A DNA stretch of 36,027 nt from Alistipes sp. (GCA_021202985.1 JAJQCA010000075.1:1-36027), one strand, 5' to 3'; shown: positions 1-8,615, numbered from the stretch's first letter. Notes: generated by a model not told the origin, from the sequence alone. Translations and numbers: made by a program.

Positions 1-4
1 TTTG

Positions 5-85
5 TCAGAAGAACACCCCTTCGCTTATTTCATTCCAGAGGAAGAGAATCGGTAAACAGCAGATGTAATAGATATACTTTTTCAT
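5..85 (-). CDS. possible 26-residue hypothetical peptide
   Basis: A short minus-strand reading frame runs from an ATG at 85 to a TGA at 5-7. It begins with MKK and is followed by a hydrophobic stretch rich in I, Y, C, L and F, like a truncated signal sequence. I recognise no family, and nothing else supports translation. It could be the remnant of an exported protein or chance. Confidence 0.2.
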   Translation of the reverse strand: MKKYIYYICCLPILFLWNEISEGVFF

Positions 86-337
86 GGCTCTGTGTTTTAG
101 CGGTTACTTTTTACCTTTATAGATGCCAAGCCTGTGCCGTAAGGCATATTTCCCTGTATGACAGAATATTAAGGTGCTAATATGGCCGCGCGGGTGTAAA
201 TTTTTTTTACAGATTTGTAAACGGAATTTACACTTCACCCACTTCCGGTAGCGGACCGTGGTAAAAACAAGGGCAGCCCCACGTGGGGCTGCCCTTTTAT
301 AAACCGACCGGTTTCGATAATTTATCGCGGTCGTGGT
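86..337. other. non-coding spacer with a 9-bp dyad and a terminator
   Basis: No convincing gene is seen here. An inverted repeat (GTGTAAATT at 194-202 and AATTTACAC at 225-233) could be an operator or a weak hairpin. The clear element is the terminator at 271-298, listed separately. Confidence 0.4.
267..298 (-). terminator. bidirectional rho-independent terminator after the receptor operon
   Basis: A perfect 10-bp stem (GGGCAGCCCC at 271-280, loop ACGT, complement at 285-294) is flanked by TTTT on the plus side. On the minus side it is flanked by a T-rich tract (complement of 263-270). It lies about 40 bases beyond the stop of the DUF4625 lipoprotein gene and would end the minus-strand operon. 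Confidence 0.85.
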
Positions 338-802
338 TTAGTCGTCATGGTCGTCTTCGCCGTCGATGCTGAGGACGATGTTCCGAACCGCGTGCGATTC
401 GTTCCCCGACCGGTCGGCACAGTAGACTATAAAATGATATGCACCGGGGGTGGCGTCCGGGGGAACCACTATTTCGTGATGGTGGACATTCTTGTTTTTC
501 ATTCCCGCGATGTCGGTCCAGGTTTTTTTAAAGAAGAAATCGTCGGTGCCGGCGTCTGCCCGGGTATGGGAATGGCCGTCGTCGATATGTATTTCTATCG
601 TATACGAGCCGAGCGCCTCGTTGTCCGACAGGTCCATATCGAGGTGGATGCCGCCGGAGTTCCCGATACGCAGGTTCGCCCCCTCGGCCGGGGCGTGGAG
701 CTGGATTACGGGCGGGGTGGTGTCGCCCTTGTCGTCTCCGCATGAGGTTAAAAGCAGTGCGGATGCCGCGAGTGCTGCCGATAAAATTATGGTCGTTCTC
801 AT
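338..802 (-). CDS. DUF4625-like histidine-rich lipoprotein
   Basis: A 154-residue exported lipoprotein. The signal peptide ends in a lipobox (LLTSC, Cys about residue 21), followed by an acidic linker. The body has the look of DUF4625, a Bacteroidetes Ig-like domain often found beside TonB receptors; this assignment is from memory of the family. Histidine clusters (HIDDGHSH around residue 70, VHHHE around 107) and an acidic DHDD tail suggest metal binding. Its ATG overlaps the receptor stop codon by four bases (ATGA), so the two are probably translationally coupled. I infer a surface or periplasmic metal-binding partner of the receptor. The metal (zinc, copper or other) cannot be read from sequence. 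Confidence 0.75.
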   Translation of the reverse strand: MRTTIILSAALAASALLLTSCGDDKGDTTPPVIQLHAPAEGANLRIGNSGGIHLDMDLSDNEALGSYTIEIHIDDGHSHTRADAGTDDFFFKKTWTDIAGMKNKNVHHHEIVVPPDATPGAYHFIVYCADRSGNESHAVRNIVLSIDGEDDHDD

Positions 803-2964
803 TTTGTTCTGGTTTTAAAAGGTACTTTTATCATCAACTGTATGTTGCGTCCCGGCTCGGGTATCTCGACGTGCCGGTAGAAACTGAGGTGGTTGTAATA
901 TTTCCTGTCGAAAATATTCCGGAGACGGAGTGTTACCTCCACAACGGTGTTGCCGAGCGGAATATCCGCCGAGAAGCCCGCATGGAACAGGTTTGTGCCC
1001 GGTGTGGGCGATTCGTTCCGGGCCACCCGGTCCTGGCGCGCGAGGCTCTCCGTTTCGACGTGCACGCCGTACCGGCCGCCGGTCCACGACACCGTATTGC
1101 GCATCGTGGCGGGAGGGGAGAAGGCCAGCGGGATATCTTCATCGAGATTGTAGGTGTAGACATACTCCCCGGCGAAGGAATAGCCGAAACCGAAAGGCAG
1201 GTTTATGGCCAGCGAAACTTCCGTCCCCGCAAGGACGGCCCTTGCCCCTGTATAGCGGTATACCTGCCCGGCATGCGGCAGGAGCGACCACTCGCCGGTA
1301 GGCCGCAGGTAGATATAATTGGCGTACCGGCTGGCGAACGGCGATACGGAGGCCGAAAACCGGCCCCTCTCGTAACCGTATTCCATATCGAACTGCCATC
1401 CCCGTTCGGAATCGAGCGCCGCATCGCCCTGCTCGTGGCGGAAGGTGCCGTGGTGGACTCCGTTCGAGGCCAGTTCGTTGGCGCCCGGCAGACGGAAACT
1501 CCGGCCGATGTTGGCTTTCACGAGGTGTCCGCGGCCCGGGTTCCACACCAGGCCCGCTCCGCCGGAGAGGTCCCCGAACCGCTTGTCGACCGCGTTGCTC
1601 CGCCACTCGTACCGGGCGACGGTTTCCGCGTCGTAGCCGTTCGTTTGGAGGTAGTCCGCGAGGTAGGAGTCCCTGTATGCCGATATGTCTACGCGGCCAT
1701 GGTCGTAGCGCAGGCCTCCCGTGAGGGTCAGCGCCTCCGTAACGGTCCACGAGGCGATCCAATATACGCCGGATGTCGCCCGGTCGTAGCGAGGCAGCAG
1801 GAAGGAATAGCCGCCGATACCGTTGTGCTGGTACTGCACGTCCACCCCCGCGGTGTGCTCCCATCCCCCGGCGCTGAAATACCTGAGTCTGGCAGACGCG
1901 CTGAAGGTGTTAAGCGAGAAGAACAGCTCCCTGTCCGGGTTTTTCGCGGGCCGGGACTGGTTGCCGTAGTGGGTGTGGAACTCGCTCATCTCGGTGCGGC
2001 GGTTGTTCTGGTAGCCCAGGTCGAGCGATGCCGACAACGACCGCCACGAATATTGCTGCCGGGTAGTGGCCTTAAGGTGGTTGACCGTGCTGTACGGCAG
2101 GCCTATATCCCTGCGGCTGCCGTCGTTTTCGAGCCGTGAAGCGTCCGGGATGCCGTGGGCGCCGGGGAAGAAACCGACTTTCTGGTAAGCGTTGCTCACC
2201 GAAAAGTTGGTGTAGTAGCCGTTGCGGCGGTATTCCGTCCAGAGGGAGACGTCGCGCTCGCGGCCGGCGGTATTTTTGAGCCGGTTGCCGTGCACGGGAA
2301 GTTTCTGCGTAAGGTATACGATTGTGTCCGTGGGGACGCGGTAGTCGCCGAAATTCTGCCCGGTATAGCGCACCCGGGTGTACCAACGGTTCTGTTTAAG
2401 GGCCAGCATCACCGATGCCGCGAGGGTGCCGTTCACCGAACGGCCCATCACCACCGCCTCGCCGAAGAACATATCTTCGGCCGGCGGAGGCTGGGGCGTT
2501 ATTTCGATAGTACCGCCCATGGCGTCGCTGCCGTACATGAGCGACGCCGGACCTTTGCGCACCACCACCCTCTCGGCGTTGAAGGCGTCGATTTCGAGGC
2601 CGTGGTCCGCGCCCCATTGCTGTCCTTCCTGTTTTATCCCGTTCTCGAGCACCGCTATACGGTTGAAACCCATCCCCCGGATTACGGGTTTTGAGAATCC
2701 CGAACCGATATCCATGGAGCGTACTCCGGGAATATTCCCGAGGGTCTGCACGAGGTTGCCCGTGAAATACTCGCGGATAAATGCCTTGTCGGCTATATCC
2801 ACGCTGAGGGCCGAACCCATTTTTTCCTGCCGGGAAAAAGTCGAACTCACCGTTACGGCCTGGATGTCTACCGACCGGACGGTATCCGGTTCCTGCGCAC
2901 GGGTGAGCAGCGGGGACGACAGTAAGGACAGCGCAAGCATTGCCGGAAGTACCCGGTATGGCAT
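799..2964 (-). CDS. TonB-dependent outer-membrane receptor, probably for a metal
   Basis: A 721-residue receptor. A signal peptide (about residues 1-23) is followed by a plug domain with the conserved IPGVRSMD, PVIRGMG and RVVVRKGPASLMYGSDAMGG motifs, then a beta-barrel. The family moves substrates across the outer membrane using TonB energy. Unlike SusC-type receptors there is no N-terminal carboxypeptidase-like extension. The size matches the ZnuD/siderophore/metal class. It lies 68 bases downstream of a His/Cys-rich small protein gene and overlaps the His-rich lipoprotein gene, which points to metal uptake. The substrate is inference only. Start ATG at 2964. Confidence 0.85.
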   Translation of the reverse strand: MPYRVLPAMLALSLLSSPLLTRAQEPDTVRSVDIQAVTVSSTFSRQEKMGSALSVDIADKAFIREYFTGNLVQTLGNIPGVRSMDIGSGFSKPVIRGMGFNRIAVLENGIKQEGQQWGADHGLEIDAFNAERVVVRKGPASLMYGSDAMGGTIEITPQPPPAEDMFFGEAVVMGRSVNGTLAASVMLALKQNRWYTRVRYTGQNFGDYRVPTDTIVYLTQKLPVHGNRLKNTAGRERDVSLWTEYRRNGYYTNFSVSNAYQKVGFFPGAHGIPDASRLENDGSRRDIGLPYSTVNHLKATTRQQYSWRSLSASLDLGYQNNRRTEMSEFHTHYGNQSRPAKNPDRELFFSLNTFSASARLRYFSAGGWEHTAGVDVQYQHNGIGGYSFLLPRYDRATSGVYWIASWTVTEALTLTGGLRYDHGRVDISAYRDSYLADYLQTNGYDAETVARYEWRSNAVDKRFGDLSGGAGLVWNPGRGHLVKANIGRSFRLPGANELASNGVHHGTFRHEQGDAALDSERGWQFDMEYGYERGRFSASVSPFASRYANYIYLRPTGEWSLLPHAGQVYRYTGARAVLAGTEVSLAINLPFGFGYSFAGEYVYTYNLDEDIPLAFSPPATMRNTVSWTGGRYGVHVETESLARQDRVARNESPTPGTNLFHAGFSADIPLGNTVVEVTLRLRNIFDRKYYNHLSFYRHVEIPEPGRNIQLMIKVPFKTRTK

Positions 2965-3032
2965 TGTCTGTCGTTTATGTTAATACTGGAAAAATGCGCG
3001 GGAAAAAGTTCCGCGCCATCGGTGGGGGAGGG

Positions 3033-3368
3033 TCAGGCGGGAGGTCCCCGCGGATTGACGTGGATTAAGGGAGAACCGTATTCGGCAAGCCGTGGCCGTG
3101 GCGTACGGTGACGGTACTCCACCTCGTAACAGGCGATAAGTATGGTATCCGTCCGGATGTATGGCGCAAGGTGGAACCGGCAGACCGGGCAGGTGGCCGG
3201 GTCGTGCTGCTCGTCGTCGTGGTCGCCGTCGTGGTGTGAGCACTGGCCGAACGCCGCGCTCCCCGCGCAGTGCAGCTCCACATGGACAGTCTGCGCCGCA
3301 TAGGGAAACAGTACCAGCGCGGCCAGCAGCCATGCCCGTACGGTTACCTTATTTATGGATTTGCCCAT
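3033..3368 (-). CDS. small exported His/Cys-rich protein upstream of the receptor
   Basis: About 111 residues from the ATG at 3368. Longer upstream reading is possible, but this start is followed at once by a good signal or membrane segment (AWLLAALVLFPYAA). The mature part has a dense metal-ligand cluster: CSHHDGDHDDEQHDPATCP, then CxxC (CPVC) and a histidine. Similar short proteins accompany metal-responsive TonB receptors in Bacteroidetes. I infer metal binding or sensing at the envelope. No family name is assigned. A TANNTTTG-type box lies immediately upstream (3374-3381). Confidence 0.6.
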   Translation of the reverse strand: MGKSINKVTVRAWLLAALVLFPYAAQTVHVELHCAGSAAFGQCSHHDGDHDDEQHDPATCPVCRFHLAPYIRTDTILIACYEVEYRHRTPRPRLAEYGSPLIHVNPRGPPA

Positions 3369-3373
3369 CGGCG

Positions 3374-3381
3374 CAAAGATA
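3374..3381 (-). promoter_or_regulatory. candidate -7 box (TATCTTTG) for the metal operon
   Basis: The minus strand reads TATCTTTG, a match to the Bacteroidetes TAnnTTTG element. It ends only 5 bases before the chosen ATG, so the transcript would be leaderless or nearly so. The -33 region has only a partial TTTG match. Could be coincidence. Confidence 0.35.
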
Positions 3382-3548
3382 GCGTAATTTACTGAAGTAT
3401 TAAAAGTCACCCGATTCACCGCCGCGTTCGCGGGTCGATACGGCATCCTTTGCCGGGGAGCCAAAACCGCGCCTTGCGGTATCCGGGGGTACCAACGCGG
3501 GTAAGGCGGAATTATTACGGCCCGCCGCCGCCCCGGCCGCCCGCGCAG

Positions 3549-4370
3549 TTACTTACCGGGGGAGAAGCCGTACTGCTTTTTGAATGCCACCGAGAAGTGC
3601 GAGAGGTTTTTGAAACCCACCTCGCCGTAGACGTCCGAGACCCTTTTGCCGTCCTCTTTTATCATGTCGTATGCCGCCTTCAGCCGCCGCTGTATAAGCC
3701 ATTTCTGGGGCGGCAGGTCGCTGATTTTTTTGAAATCCCGCTTGAAGGTCGAAAGGCTTCGGCCCGTAAACGAAGCTATCTCCTCCATAGTCAGGTCGTA
3801 CATGTAGTTCTGTTCGAGGAAGCCGAGGATGTCTATCTTCCACGGTTCGGTGAAATCGAACAGTGTCGCGTAGAACCGCTTATCGATATTCAAAAGGGCG
3901 TAAACCCCCTCGATTTGCTTCAGTTCCATCATCTCGTCCGCGGGTACGACCGAAGAGTCGAAATAGGGCGTAAGCGACAGGAAAAGGCTTTTGATTTCGG
4001 TCGTCGCCGGAAGCGGCACCGTACTCTGCCGGAACCTGCCCGCGTCGGCGGGAACCTCCCTCTTCTCCATTTTCTGGAACATGGCGCGCAGGAACGGCCG
4101 TCTGAGCATCATGAAAATGCCCCGGAAAGGTTCGTCGCCGACCGAGAGCTTCTCCATGTTCACCCGGTTATCCCGCCGGATGAAGACGCATTCCCCCTGC
4201 CGGATCACTGTCTTTTTTTTTCCTTCGAGGATACGGTATTCGCCCGAGTAGACATAGACCATATAATGGTCGTGTGCCATACTGGAGCACCGTTTGTCCT
4301 CGCTCATGTGGTAACTGAAAAATATGTCGCGGTAATTGAATACCGTGTGCTCGTCCTTTTTGAATTGCAT
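3549..4370 (-). CDS. AraC-family transcriptional regulator
   Basis: 273 residues from the ATG at 4370. The open frame extends further upstream, but that part is low-complexity and overlaps the neighbouring DUF362 gene. The N-terminal half resembles an AraC cupin-like sensor (HDHYMVYVYSGEYRI, QGECVFIRRD). The C-terminal roughly 100 residues carry two HTH motifs: LTMEEIASFTGRSLSTFKRDF, then VSDVYGEVGFKNLSHFSVAFKKQYGFSP. It lies 38 bases downstream of the DUF362 gene on the same strand, so it may regulate the redox cluster upstream. Effector unknown. Confidence 0.85.
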   Translation of the reverse strand: MQFKKDEHTVFNYRDIFFSYHMSEDKRCSSMAHDHYMVYVYSGEYRILEGKKKTVIRQGECVFIRRDNRVNMEKLSVGDEPFRGIFMMLRRPFLRAMFQKMEKREVPADAGRFRQSTVPLPATTEIKSLFLSLTPYFDSSVVPADEMMELKQIEGVYALLNIDKRFYATLFDFTEPWKIDILGFLEQNYMYDLTMEEIASFTGRSLSTFKRDFKKISDLPPQKWLIQRRLKAAYDMIKEDGKRVSDVYGEVGFKNLSHFSVAFKKQYGFSPGK

Positions 4371-4408
4371 AATGGCCGTTTTTTCGGTTTGGCGGTCCCG
4401 GGCGGGAC

Positions 4409-5377
4409 CTAATCTATAACGACAAGGGTGTAGTCCTGCGAACCCAGCCCGATTTTCTCGGCATGGACAAGGGTATGTATCCCGTTGCGCGATTCCATCC
4501 TCTCCACCAGGTGTATTTTGCCGTGGTCCTCCGATGCGTAAACCAGGTCGACGCACGCCTTGTCGAGCGCCACCGGGTCGAGCGACGCCAGCACGCCGAT
4601 ATCACCCATCTCGGGGTCGGCAGGGTTGGAGTCGCAGTCGCAGTCGACCGAAAGGTTGTTCATCACGCTGATGTAGATTATATCCTCCCCGCAATGGTCC
4701 GCTATCGCTTTGGCCGCCTCGGCCATCGTTTCGAGAAACTGTTCCTGCGTGGGGTTGCCCCAATTCTCGGTGCTCGCCCCGCCGGAATGGATAAGTCGTT
4801 TGCCGTTGGCCGACGCTATGCCTATGGACATATTTTTTACCGCGCCTCCGAAGCCGCCCATGGCGTGGCCTTTAAAGTGGGAGAGGATTACGGTGAAATC
4901 GTAATCGAGGAAATTCCGGCCCACGATATCCCGCGTGATATGCGTACCGCCGGTCACGGGCAGGTCCGTTTCCCCTTCCGAGTCGAGGATATCCACCGGC
5001 GCCAGGTTGAGGAACCCGTGCTCACGGGCCGCCTGCAGGTGGTCCTCGGTGGTGGCTCGCCGGCCGCCGTAGGCGGTGTTGGCGTCGATGAAAGTGCCGT
5101 CGACAAGCCGTACGAAATCGCCCACCAGTTCCGGTTTCAGGTAATTGTCACCTCCCGGCTCGCCCATGCTGAGCTTTATGGCTACTTTGCCGTGGGCTTC
5201 GCGGCCCAGTAATTCATACATTCTGACGATGCTCTCGGGGGTTATTTCTTCGGTCATGTAGACCACGGGTGTGTCGGCGACGGGTTGAGAGCCGCCGGTT
5301 TTGGCTTTCGACGCCCTGCATCCGGCGCCCGCGGCAAGCAGTGTGGCTACGGCCACGGTGAACAATATCTTTTTCAT
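4409..5377 (-). CDS. DUF362-domain lipoprotein
   Basis: 322 residues. The signal peptide ends in a lipobox (AAGAGC, Cys about residue 20). The body matches the DUF362 family by eye: ILSHFKGHAMGGFGGAVKNMSIG is the characteristic core, and a Cys pair (DCDCDSN) may bind metal or a cluster. The biochemical role of DUF362 is poorly defined; some members are linked to iron-sulfur or redox proteins. It sits between a CMD-family gene and an AraC gene on the same strand, in a run of redox genes, and may belong to an oxidative or electrophile response set. Start ATG at 5377. Confidence 0.75.
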   Translation of the reverse strand: MKKILFTVAVATLLAAGAGCRASKAKTGGSQPVADTPVVYMTEEITPESIVRMYELLGREAHGKVAIKLSMGEPGGDNYLKPELVGDFVRLVDGTFIDANTAYGGRRATTEDHLQAAREHGFLNLAPVDILDSEGETDLPVTGGTHITRDIVGRNFLDYDFTVILSHFKGHAMGGFGGAVKNMSIGIASANGKRLIHSGGASTENWGNPTQEQFLETMAEAAKAIADHCGEDIIYISVMNNLSVDCDCDSNPADPEMGDIGVLASLDPVALDKACVDLVYASEDHGKIHLVERMESRNGIHTLVHAEKIGLGSQDYTLVVID

Positions 5378-5486
5378 CTTCCTGTGAGTTTAAACTGTCG
5401 GGTGTAAAATTAGGTAACTATTTGGTAATTGCACATTCTTCCGGTCGATATCCGGTTAAGGGTGGCGCCTAGCCCGGGGCCGTCAT

Positions 5487-6317
5487 TCATTCGTGAATCG
5501 TTTCATTGAGGCAGGCGATTGCGTTCAGCGCCCTCGGATAGCCCACGTAGGGAATGAGCTGCGTCACCACGGCCAGCAGGTAATCCTTGCCGTTGCCCAC
5601 ATTCACGTTTCCCTCGATATGGCCTTTGAGTTGCGGTTCACAGCCGCCGAGCGACAGCAGCATCGAGAATGTAAGCATTTCGCGGGTTTTCAGATCCAGA
5701 TCCCCTCGTGCCACGAAATCGCCGAAGCAGTTGGCCGACAGGTAACGCTGGATATGAAGCTGGCCGGCCGGGGAGTTCCTGTAGTTGTTTTCGATTCTCT
5801 CGCCGAATATCTCCTTCTGCACGGCGAGGCCCCGTTCGAACCGGGTCTCCGGTGAAGTGGTCGACCGGCCTTCGAGCGGCAGGGGGATTCCCCGCCCGGA
5901 AAATATCTCGTTTGTAGCCCGGACGAAATCCGCCGCCTTCGATATACCGACGTAGGGTACCGACTGGTAGACGATTTCTTTTGCCTCCACGGGCGTGATC
6001 CCCGCATCGAGCGCTTCGTAGAGCGTTATACGATATTGGCTTATCGACTGGCAGGCTATGGCGGATGCCAGTATGGCCATCAGTCGGTCGCGGTCTTCGA
6101 GGCCGCCGTGCGGCACTACTTCCCCGGTAATGAAATTCTCGAGAACAGATGCCAGCTCCGGATCGGTGGAGGAGAAATCCGGGACGGTTCCGGCTATCGA
6201 CTCCCCGTAACCGTGGTTGTCGGGGCCTTTCCGTTCATGTGACGTACTTTGGGCGGTGGAGGTATTCATTGTGGTAGCTGTAAAGGCCAGGGTTATCAAT
6301 AGAGTGTGTGTTTTCAT
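5487..6317 (-). CDS. exported carboxymuconolactone-decarboxylase-family protein (AhpD-like)
   Basis: 276 residues with a predicted signal peptide (TAQS about residues 21-24) and two tandem CMD-like helical repeats. The first, around residues 60-130, contains RLMAILASAIACQS and VEAKEIVYQSVPYVGI. The second, around 180-270, contains TREMLTFSMLLSLGGCEPQLKGH. The C-x6-H pattern in the second repeat fits the family, but the CxxC of true AhpD is absent, so peroxidase activity is uncertain. The gene starts 9 bases after the glutathione peroxidase stop, so the two are almost certainly one operon. Confidence 0.75.
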   Translation of the reverse strand: MKTHTLLITLAFTATTMNTSTAQSTSHERKGPDNHGYGESIAGTVPDFSSTDPELASVLENFITGEVVPHGGLEDRDRLMAILASAIACQSISQYRITLYEALDAGITPVEAKEIVYQSVPYVGISKAADFVRATNEIFSGRGIPLPLEGRSTTSPETRFERGLAVQKEIFGERIENNYRNSPAGQLHIQRYLSANCFGDFVARGDLDLKTREMLTFSMLLSLGGCEPQLKGHIEGNVNVGNGKDYLLAVVTQLIPYVGYPRALNAIACLNETIHE

Positions 6318-6326
6318 TTGTTTGAA

Positions 6327-6866
6327 TTATTCGGTTTCTATCCAGCCGGTTATCTCCTCCGCGTCGGGGAGGACGGTGGGGGCTGCCGAGCCGACCCAGT
6401 TCCCCTCGGGGTCTATCAGGAATTTTTGGAAATTCCATGTCACTTCCGCGTCCGATACCCCGTTAAGTTCGGCGGAAGTCAGCCACCGGTAGAGGGGATG
6501 CATGTCGTCGCCCGTGACCGATATTTTGGACATAACGGGAAAGCTCACCCCGTAATTCTCTTCGCAGAAGGCAATTATTTCCTCATCGCTTCCCGGCTCC
6601 TGCCCTAAAAAATCGTTGGCCGGGAATGCTATTATCACGAAACCGTCGCCCCCGTATTTTTGATAGAGCGCCTGCAACCCGGCGTATTGCGGTGTGAGTC
6701 CGCACCGCGAGGCCACGTTGACCACCATAACCTTGCTGCCCTTTAACCGCGACAGCTCGAAATCACTGCCGCGTATGTCCTTTACCGTGAAATCATGGAA
6801 ACCCTGCGCGGAGGCCGCACCTAAAGACATGGCGGCGGCGATAGTAAGAAAAAGCGTTTTTTTCAT
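6327..6866 (-). CDS. glutathione peroxidase-like thiol peroxidase, exported
   Basis: 179 residues from the ATG at 6866. A TTG three codons upstream is less likely. A signal peptide (cleaved after AASAQ) precedes the GPx fold. The peroxidatic Cys lies in NVASRCGLTPQ, the FPANDFLGQEPGS segment replaces the usual FPCNQF, and WNFQKFL is the conserved Trp-Asn motif. It is a cysteine, not selenocysteine, enzyme and probably uses thioredoxin-like donors in the periplasm. The second conserved Cys of the FPCNQF loop is Ala here; a resolving Cys may instead be the one in IAFCEENYG. It is the first gene of a two-gene unit with the CMD protein. Confidence 0.88.
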   Translation of the reverse strand: MKKTLFLTIAAAMSLGAASAQGFHDFTVKDIRGSDFELSRLKGSKVMVVNVASRCGLTPQYAGLQALYQKYGGDGFVIIAFPANDFLGQEPGSDEEIIAFCEENYGVSFPVMSKISVTGDDMHPLYRWLTSAELNGVSDAEVTWNFQKFLIDPEGNWVGSAAPTVLPDAEEITGWIETE

Positions 6867-7075
6867 CTCTGTCAATGTTTAATTTCGGGCAAGTTACCAC
6901 TAAAATCCGGTTCATTTTTTATACACTTTCCGACAAGGAGTGTTTTTATACCCGCCGGCCTTTAAGCGGCCTCATGCGGAAAACCCGGGATTAACTACCG
7001 GTCCGCCGGGCGGATTGCCCGGGGCGACCGCACGGGCCGTGCCCTGGGACCGGGCAGGCGTCCCGTTCCGGCGGT

Positions 7076-7633
7076 TTAACCGATAAGGCCCGTCTCTTTC
7101 AGCCACCTTTCCACTTCGGCCTTACAGCCGTTTGCCCTGTTGCCCGGCACGACGAACCCCCTTAGGAATTCGGCATCGGGTGCGGCCCGCTCCATATCGC
7201 TGAAGCACCGGGCCTCGCGGCCACCGCCGTGGGTTACGAACGGCACCACCGTCTTACCCGCCAGGTCATGCCCGTTCAGGAAAGAGAGCACCGGCGGGGC
7301 CATGGTGCTCCACCAGTTGGGCGTGCCGACCACCACCACGTCGTATTGCCCGATATCGGGAACGTTCCCTTTAATCGCCCTCGCCCGGCCGGCGTTTATT
7401 TCGGCTTTCGCCTCTTCGGTACAGGTCCGGTAATCGGAGGAGTAGGGTTCGACCGGTTCGATTACGAACACGTCCGCCCCGGTGAGCTGTTGTATGAATT
7501 TGCCTACCGCTTCGGTATTGCCTCCCCACGAATACCATGCTACGAGTATCTTCCTGCCGCCCGTTTGTGCCTGTGCGGCCCCTATTGTAAGTGCCATTGC
7601 CAACAAAGTCGTTAAAACTTTTGCTGTTTTCAT
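7076..7633 (-). CDS. exported flavodoxin-like protein
   Basis: 185 residues from the ATG at 7633; the longer upstream frame overlaps the cupin gene and is rejected. A signal peptide (ending AAQAQ) precedes a flavodoxin fold. ILVAWYSWGGNTEAV is the FMN phosphate-binding loop, VVVVGTPNWWSTMAPPV the second FMN loop, and VPFVTHGGGREARCF the third. Such flavodoxins (flavodoxin_4 group) often accompany alcohol dehydrogenase, cupin and AraC genes in Bacteroidales, as here. It starts 35 bases after the cupin stop, so the two form an operon. Electron donor and acceptor unknown. Confidence 0.85.
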   Translation of the reverse strand: MKTAKVLTTLLAMALTIGAAQAQTGGRKILVAWYSWGGNTEAVGKFIQQLTGADVFVIEPVEPYSSDYRTCTEEAKAEINAGRARAIKGNVPDIGQYDVVVVGTPNWWSTMAPPVLSFLNGHDLAGKTVVPFVTHGGGREARCFSDMERAAPDAEFLRGFVVPGNRANGCKAEVERWLKETGLIG

Positions 7634-7668
7634 TATTTTTTGCCTTCTGTCGGGCCAGCCGGCCGCGA

Positions 7669-8151
7669 TTATTTTTCGAGGTTGTAATATTCTTCGTCGC
7701 CGACCGGCTCCAGCCATTCGGCAGGCCCCGCGTCCGGATTGGTCCCGAGTGCCATATGGGCGAACCACGTATTGGGAGTGGCGCCGTGCCAGTGCTCCAC
7801 TCCGGGATAAATAGCCACAACGTCGCCCTTGCGGAGCACCCGCACCGGTTTGCCCCGCTCCCGGTAATAACCTACGCCCCCGGTCACTATAAGCAGCTGT
7901 CCGCCCGGGTGCTTGTGCCAGTGGTTACGGCAGCCCGGTTCGAAAACCACATTGGCTACCGAGACCCCGAAGGTGTCCGTATCGGTTACCGTCATCTCCA
8001 GCCATCCCGTACCGGTAAACCAGTCGGGGTTTACCGGCTCCATACGGTCGGTTACTTCTATCCTTTCCCCCTTCCCCGGCTCCTGCGCCGACACACCGTT
8101 TACCGCCATGGCCGATACCAGGGCCACGGCAAGCGAAAATTCTTTTCTCAT
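7669..8151 (-). CDS. exported single-domain cupin protein
   Basis: 160 residues with a signal peptide (ending VSAQ). The cupin metal-binding motif 1 is HWHKHPGGQLLIVTGG and motif 2 is KGDVVAIYPGVEHWHG. Together these supply the His/Gln metal ligands. It resembles the small cupins that accompany carboxymuconolactone decarboxylases and flavodoxins. Enzyme activity is not known. It is 10 bases downstream of a broken alcohol dehydrogenase gene and 35 bases upstream of the flavodoxin gene. Confidence 0.85.
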   Translation of the reverse strand: MRKEFSLAVALVSAMAVNGVSAQEPGKGERIEVTDRMEPVNPDWFTGTGWLEMTVTDTDTFGVSVANVVFEPGCRNHWHKHPGGQLLIVTGGVGYYRERGKPVRVLRKGDVVAIYPGVEHWHGATPNTWFAHMALGTNPDAGPAEWLEPVGDEEYYNLEK

Positions 8152-8161
8152 GTTTCAATCA

Positions 8162-8431
8162 TTAATCGAGTTTCGACATATCTATTACGTAACGGAAGTG
8201 CCCCTTCCCGTCGATAAGTTCCTGTAATGATGTACTATCTGCGACGGTTCGATTATCTCCACCATCGTGTAAATGCCGTTGGCAATCGAGTGGTTCCGGC
8301 ATCTGCCGGGTTTCGCGGATACCTCCTATTTGCGACCCGAAAAGTTTCCGCCGGGCCGAAACGGTTCCGGCAGTGGTCAAAAGGACCGTTATAATGGTCA
8401 GGAAACTTTTGGTTTTACCGTTCGGGTTCAT
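8162..8431 (-). pseudogene. decayed zinc alcohol dehydrogenase (C-terminal fragment, frameshifted)
   Basis: From the ATG at 8431 the frame begins with a signal-peptide-like segment (FLTIITVLLTTAGTVSA), then jumps into FGSQIGGIRETRQM. That is typical of the C-terminal part of NAD(P)-dependent zinc alcohol dehydrogenases (YahK/cinnamyl class). The frame then loses homology, but the neighbouring frame reads NGIYTMVEIIEPSQI, the expected continuation, before the first frame resumes with LIDGKGHFRYVIDMSKL. So at least two compensating frameshifts and loss of the catalytic N-terminal half are visible. A signal peptide joined to an internal ADH fragment suggests deletion between two former genes. 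Confidence 0.7.
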
Positions 8432-8451
8432 TCCGTACGAGTTATCCGGAA

Positions 8452-8459
8452 CAAAAGTA
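8452..8459 (-). promoter_or_regulatory. candidate -7 box (TACTTTTG) for the ADH-remnant/cupin/flavodoxin unit
   Basis: The minus strand reads TACTTTTG, matching TAnnTTTG, 20 bases before the ATG of the decayed ADH gene. No clear -33 TTTG is seen at the right distance. If active it would still drive the intact cupin and flavodoxin genes. Confidence 0.4.
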
Positions 8460-8615
8460 GTGCAACCGAACCTACCGGGCTTTGCCCTGCGGGCCAAAGA
8501 ATTTTGCTGTCGGGTCCAAAGGCGGAATAACAGGCGGGCTGCAGTTGTCTCCGGAGCCGGTACCGGTGGTGTGAATAGGGGCTGGGCGGCCCTCCCGGAC
8601 GGAGTCGGGCCGGGT

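Noticed and set aside
742-2139. A 465-residue plus-strand reading frame
   Set aside because: It lies antisense to the clear TonB receptor gene, is rich in Arg/Gly/Pro from GC bias, and has no family features.
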